Of a stretch of DNA of 8,977 bases, positions 6,187 through 8,977 are shown piece after piece; position 1 is the stretch's first letter; each line of letters begins with the position of its first letter. Location of the stretch: the NCBI GenBank assembly GCA_018970845.1, contig JAGWVO010000135.1:1-8977 (forward strand), written 5' to 3'. Source of the stretch: Planctomycetota bacterium (GTDB lineage: Bacteria > Planctomycetota > Planctomycetia > Gemmatales > Gemmataceae). The notes under the pieces are model-generated. The model was not told where the DNA came from. It saw only the letters and a list, made by a program, of their open reading frames with translations, and searched no databases. A program made the translations under genes and the position numbers.

Positions 6187-6570
6187 TTAACCCGCGCGGA
6201 TTCCCTCGACTTTCCACTGCCCGCCTGACGGGCCGACGATCACCACGACCTTCAGTCCCCCGCAGGTGAAGGCGCATTCGCGCAGCAACCCGTTGGCGAC
6301 GGAATCGCCGGCCACCGCGGGACTTTTCAACCCGGCGTGGCTTCTCACGAACTGGCGGAACTGGTCGCGTCCCATGTACGACTTGAACTCGGCACCCGTC
6401 CCTTCCCAGGCCGAGTCAGCCTGCCCGGAGCGGATTTCCGCGAGGAAGGCGGCGGCCGTGATGGCCGGATCCGCCACCGGCGTCGGCGTGCCCGCCGACA
6501 TGAAATACCACGCGAGGATGGCCATGATGCCGATGACCGCCGCGCCGATGCCGAAGGTTGCCTTCCCCAT
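6187..6570 (-). CDS. Small membrane-anchored hypothetical protein, possibly NTF2-like
   Basis: Protein of 127 residues that I do not recognise with certainty. Residues about 5-24 (FGIGAAVIGIMAILAWYFM) form one transmembrane helix, so the rest probably faces the periplasm. The segment AAAFLAEIRSGQADSAWEGTGAEFKSYMGRDQFRQFVR (about 39-76) has the look of NTF2-like/DUF4019-type proteins: a helix, 'A-W-x-x-T', then a helix with 'F-x-x-F'. The end has beta-strand pattern with LKVVVIVGPSGGQWKVEGI (106-124) and two cysteines, C99 and C103. It starts 6 bases after the stop of the DUF1559 gene, so the two are almost surely co-transcribed. The ribosome binding site is weak (GAGAA), in line with coupling to the upstream gene. 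Function unknown; a partner of the prepilin-like protein is an inference from position only. Confidence 0.8.
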   Translation of the reverse strand: MGKATFGIGAAVIGIMAILAWYFMSAGTPTPVADPAITAAAFLAEIRSGQADSAWEGTGAEFKSYMGRDQFRQFVRSHAGLKSPAVAGDSVANGLLRECAFTCGGLKVVVIVGPSGGQWKVEGIRAG

Positions 6571-6576
6571 GGTTTC

Positions 6577-7557
6577 TCAATCCGTCAGGGATTCGCCACC
6601 GGCGCGGGTTCCCAGCGCCCGCCATGCGGCCAGCAACACGGCGTTGGAGACGGTTCGGGTGGATCCATCCATCATGAGGGCGTTCACCACGCCCGTGTGG
6701 AACGACCTGGCCGTGATGGCGGCATAGGTGGGCGCCGTGACCGATTCTCCATCCCGCATCGAGGTGAGGTCGATGTCGTACTGCTGGCCGCCCGTCGTGT
6801 AGGGAACCATGGTGTTGGGACCGAAGGTGGTGGTGACACCCGTCTCATGGACATCGCCCTCCACCCATTCGGTGTGGCCGTTGCTGTCGAATGTTCCGCC
6901 CGCGAAGGCCAAAAGGGCGGCGGGAGTGGCCGGGGGCGGCACATTCAGGGTGGCGGGCTTGAGCGTGTCCCACACATTCGGTTGGTAGGCCTTCACTTCC
7001 GTCGCGCCCAAGGTATTCGATAGTCCGTCGAGGATGTCCGCTGGCCTTGCCTTGAGGTTCGGTGCGAAGGCGCCATCGCCTCCCTTGGCGCTCGCGGGAT
7101 CGTAGACAAACCAGGTGCCCTGATTCAGGCCATAATTGAGCGGGTAATAGGTGATGTTGGGTGTCACGCGCGCCCTGTCGTTGACCTCGCTGGGGCACAT
7201 GTAGGTCGGTATTCGCATCTTGGCGATATTGGGAAGCAGGGTGAAGTTGTTCGGAGTCGTGTTCCAGTCGATCAATTTGGCCAGCGCATCCTGCTCGAGG
7301 TATGGGAGCAGGCGGGCATGGGCCGACCAAGGCTGCGAAAGCTGCCCAGATGGCAGTTCCGCGCAGGCAGGAAAATTACCCATGGTGGCCATGTGGTTGT
7401 GCAGGGCCACCCCCAACTGCTTGAGGTTGTTGGAGCACTTGGCCCTGTTGGCGGCCTCGCGAACCTTCTGCACAGCCGGCACCAGAAGGCCGATCAGCAC
7501 CGCGATGATGGCGATCACCACCAGCAACTCGATGAGCGTGAAGCCTTTGCGGCGCAT
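6577..7557 (-). CDS. DUF1559 prepilin-like protein with H-X9-DG motif
   Basis: Planctomycete-type pseudopilin-like protein of 326 residues. The N-terminus MRRKGFTLIELLVVIAIIAVLIGLLVPAVQ is a textbook type IV prepilin leader: short basic leader, predicted cleavage between G5 and F6, E10 at position +5 of the mature protein, then a hydrophobic helix. Next comes the family segment REAANRAKCSNNLKQLGVALHNH (33-55), a globular DUF1559 (SBP_bac_10) domain, and the H-X9-DG signature formed by H287 and D297-G298. The ending WRALGTRAGGE (312-322) is usual for the family. It should be processed by a prepilin peptidase and exposed at the envelope through a type II secretion-like apparatus. The start is supported by an AGGTG motif at 7566-7570, 8 bases upstream. 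Genomes with this family encode many copies; individual roles are unknown. Confidence 0.95.
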   Translation of the reverse strand: MRRKGFTLIELLVVIAIIAVLIGLLVPAVQKVREAANRAKCSNNLKQLGVALHNHMATMGNFPACAELPSGQLSQPWSAHARLLPYLEQDALAKLIDWNTTPNNFTLLPNIAKMRIPTYMCPSEVNDRARVTPNITYYPLNYGLNQGTWFVYDPASAKGGDGAFAPNLKARPADILDGLSNTLGATEVKAYQPNVWDTLKPATLNVPPPATPAALLAFAGGTFDSNGHTEWVEGDVHETGVTTTFGPNTMVPYTTGGQQYDIDLTSMRDGESVTAPTYAAITARSFHTGVVNALMMDGSTRTVSNAVLLAAWRALGTRAGGESLTD

Positions 7558-7649
7558 GGTGGTGCCACCTGATGGGATCGGCCGGAAAATCCATCCGGAA
7601 GTTTCCCCTGCACCGGGGAGAGAGGCAAGGCGGGTTGGCCATGCTTAAG

Positions 7650-7686
7650 CCGAATTCACCCAACCGGCGCGCTTTGGCGAATTCGG
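7650..7686. repeat. Inverted repeat in the divergent intergenic region (candidate operator)
   Basis: Arms 7650-7663 and 7673-7686 pair at 12 of 14 positions, with a perfect outer 8 bp (CCGAATTC / GAATTCGG) and a 9-base spacer. Each arm contains the palindromic GAATTC. It lies midway between the divergently transcribed DUF1559 and channel genes, where a regulator could act on both. Which protein, if any, binds is unknown. Confidence 0.55.
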
Positions 7687-7754
7687 ACTGACTCGGGGAA
7701 AGGCTTTGCGTAGATTGGCGGGTCGTGTGGACCAAGACTGGTTGATGCATCGCC

Positions 7755-8681
7755 ATGAAACCTTCCGGAAAGCATTGGACATCCATCATCCGGCCGGCGC
7801 CCGGCCTGAAGGCGCCCGACCCCATGGAGGCGCGCGCCAAACGGCTGGCCAATCCCTGGTTGCGCGCCGCGCACCGCAACAGCTTCACGCTTCTGTTCCT
7901 GGCGTTGATGGGAATCTTCATCCTCCAGGGCTGGGTGCTCGCGGCGACATTCATCGCCCAGGGAAGCCTGGTGGCGCTGATGATCTGCGCCACCATGATG
8001 ATCCAGGCCATCCGCTACTTCGACACGCCCCTTGTCTGGATTTGCGCCGGAGGAACCGCCGTCGTGGCGGTTGTCTGGGCCTGGTGGCTTTTCATTCCTT
8101 TCCTGCCGCAATCCGCCTGGCATGAGTCCCGCGGTTGCGGCCTCGTCCTGTTGGCGTTCGTGTTGGCGGTGCTGATTGCCGCCATGGTGTATCACCTGTG
8201 GCACAACGACTACACGGGCCGCAACGCCCTGTTTTGCGCCGCCAGCACCTACCTGCTCATCGGCTTCCTCTGGTCGTGCTTCTACTCGCTCATCTCATAC
8301 TTCATTCCCAATGCCTTCGCGGACAATGTGGCGGGAACTTCACTCCAGATGGAAGGCAAGGACATCCATGAGAGCTTTCACCGTTTCTTCTACTTCAGCA
8401 TGATCACGATCACCACGGTGGGCTATGGCGACATGACGCCCGTCGCCCCCTTGGCCAGGGCCCTGGCTTGGATCGAGGCTGCCATCGGGCAGTTTTATTT
8501 CGCGCTCATCCTCACAAGGCTGGTTTCCAGCCAGTTTGTCGAGTCGGTGGGGAAGATGAAGGCTTCCCGAATGGGATCCACGGCCGCCGATGCCGACACC
8601 AACATCATCGAGGCCATCAATCCCACCCCGCGCTACGGAAACGACCCGGAAAGCGGCTCAGGCGTTTCCCCGACCTCCTGA
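7755..8681 (+). CDS. Multi-pass membrane protein with potassium-channel pore domain
   Basis: Ion channel of 308 residues in the cytoplasmic membrane. The selectivity filter TVGYGD (221-226), in the context FFYFSMITITTVGYGDMTP (211-229), is that of K+ channels (Ion_trans_2 type), followed by the last helix at about 233-257. Upstream are further hydrophobic helices near 43-60, 61-86, 91-117, 127-148 and 158-184, so about six helices plus pore. No helix carries the regular Arg/Lys ladder of a voltage sensor, and the ~50-residue C-terminal tail is too short for an RCK or cyclic-nucleotide domain. The ATG at 7755 is the first after an in-frame stop at 7743; no good Shine-Dalgarno precedes it, and M24 (7824) is an alternative. 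It stands alone, divergent from the DUF1559 gene. Gating signal unknown. Confidence 0.88.
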   Translation: MKPSGKHWTSIIRPAPGLKAPDPMEARAKRLANPWLRAAHRNSFTLLFLALMGIFILQGWVLAATFIAQGSLVALMICATMMIQAIRYFDTPLVWICAGGTAVVAVVWAWWLFIPFLPQSAWHESRGCGLVLLAFVLAVLIAAMVYHLWHNDYTGRNALFCAASTYLLIGFLWSCFYSLISYFIPNAFADNVAGTSLQMEGKDIHESFHRFFYFSMITITTVGYGDMTPVAPLARALAWIEAAIGQFYFALILTRLVSSQFVESVGKMKASRMGSTAADADTNIIEAINPTPRYGNDPESGSGVSPTS

Positions 8682-8695
8682 CGGAACGGTCTTTT
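8672..8695 (+). terminator. Candidate intrinsic terminator overlapping the channel stop codon
   Basis: GACCTCC (8672-8678) pairs with GGA (8683-8685) and GGTC (8688-8691) around a TGAC loop, with a 2-base bulge, and is followed directly by TTTT (8692-8695). The TGA stop codon of the channel gene falls in the loop. The stem is only 7 bp with a bulge, so efficiency is uncertain. Confidence 0.4.
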
Positions 8696-8708
8696 CCACC
8701 TTGGGCCG

Positions 8709-8722
8709 GGCGGCGTGCCGCC
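8709..8722. repeat. Short GC-rich hairpin between the channel gene and miaB
   Basis: GGCGG (8709-8713) and CCGCC (8718-8722) form a 5-bp stem with a CGTG loop. No T-run follows on the plus strand. It could back up termination, or be chance in GC-rich DNA. Confidence 0.25.
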
Positions 8723-8853
8723 GGTGCCGACAAACGGCCTCGACAGAAATGCGATGAAGTCTTCCGGCAGCTTGCCGGACGCTCCTGAAGCGCGCCGGGA
8801 AAGCGCCTTTTGTGGTATATTCAAGGCAAGGAACCATTTGCCCCGGATTCGCC

Positions 8854-8977
8854 ATGGCCAACTCGCTTTACATAGAAACCGTCGGCTGCCAGATGAATGT
8901 TCTCGACAGCGAACTTGTCGTGGGTTCGCTGCGACGCAAGGGATACAGGTTGGTGGACTCCGCCACCGAGGCCGATG
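8854..8977 (+). CDS. miaB: tRNA-2-methylthio-N6-dimethylallyladenosine synthase MiaB, N-terminal part
   Basis: First 41 codons of a radical-SAM methylthiotransferase, cut by the end of the window. MiaB adds the methylthio group to i6A37 of tRNAs that read codons starting with U. The translation begins MANSLYIETVGCQMNVLDSE, matching the MiaB N-terminus: beta strand, then GCQMN-x-x-DSE, with C12 as the first ligand of the auxiliary Fe-S cluster in the MTTase (UPF0004) domain. RimO would have GCPKN here, so GCQMN supports MiaB. The position before GC is Val instead of the common Tyr or Trp. The radical-SAM CxxxCxxC motif and TRAM domain would lie beyond the window. The start is the first in-frame ATG; the upstream motif is weak (GGA at 8845-8847). 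Confidence 0.85.
   Translation, partial: MANSLYIETVGCQMNVLDSELVVGSLRRKGYRLVDSATEAD

Noticed and set aside
7711..7716. TAGATT as a -10 box for the channel gene
   Set aside because: No -35 at proper spacing, and the upstream TG is two bases away rather than one as in an extended -10.
7656..8204. Minus-strand open frames opposite the channel gene
   Set aside because: They are low-complexity His/Arg/Gln-rich shadows of a gene with clear membrane helices and a K+ selectivity filter.
8791..8809. GCGC-GCGC mini-hairpin followed by TTTT before miaB
   Set aside because: The stem is only 4 bp; the candidate at 8672-8695 is better.
8816..8821. TATATT as a -10 box for miaB, near the -10 consensus
   Set aside because: The hexamer 17 bases upstream (around 8793-8798) bears no likeness to a -35 box, so a promoter cannot be supported from sequence alone.
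1..8977. Search for CRISPR arrays, tRNA or rRNA genes, transposases, phage genes or defence systems
   Set aside because: None seen by eye on either strand.

Overview
The window looks like chromosomal DNA of a GC-rich bacterium, most likely a planctomycete. The evidence is a DUF1559 prepilin-like protein with the H-X9-DG motif and a secreted DUF1080 (3-keto-disaccharide hydrolase) domain protein, both families strongly expanded in Planctomycetota, together with very GC-rich third codon positions. The phylum call is an inference from protein families; no rRNA gene or other marker that fixes it is present.

Layout. (1) 8-3446, plus strand: three tightly packed genes, a thiolase, a short-chain dehydrogenase/reductase and a fused propionate/acetate-type CoA-transferase, joined by 4-base stop/start overlaps (ATGA, then GTGA). 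Together they could interconvert 3-hydroxybutyrate or a related 3-hydroxy acid, its 3-oxoacyl-CoA and acetyl-CoA. The operon may begin before the window. (2) 3430-5850, minus strand: a cytoplasmic xylose-reductase-like aldo/keto reductase, a secreted DUF1080 protein and an exported alpha/beta hydrolase, probably co-transcribed in that order. A perfect 6-bp stem with a UUCG loop lies one base from the Shine-Dalgarno sequence of the DUF1080 gene. The hydrolase meets the CoA-transferase tail to tail with 17 bases shared. (3) 5851-6186: no convincing gene; it holds a long imperfect palindrome and a patch of lower GC. (4) 6187-7557, minus strand: the DUF1559 prepilin-like gene followed after 6 bases by a small membrane-anchored protein. 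(5) 7558-7754: a divergent intergenic region with a 14-bp-arm inverted repeat. (6) 7755-8681, plus strand: a membrane protein with a potassium-channel pore (TVGYGD), ending in a candidate intrinsic terminator. (7) 8854-8977, plus strand: the first 41 codons of miaB, a tRNA methylthiotransferase, cut by the window edge.

I saw no tRNA or rRNA gene, CRISPR array, transposase, phage gene or recognisable defence system. Most of the window is ordinary metabolic and envelope gene content. The parts most worth a second look are the non-coding structures: the 84-base palindrome, the UUCG hairpin before DUF1080, and the inverted repeat between the divergent genes.
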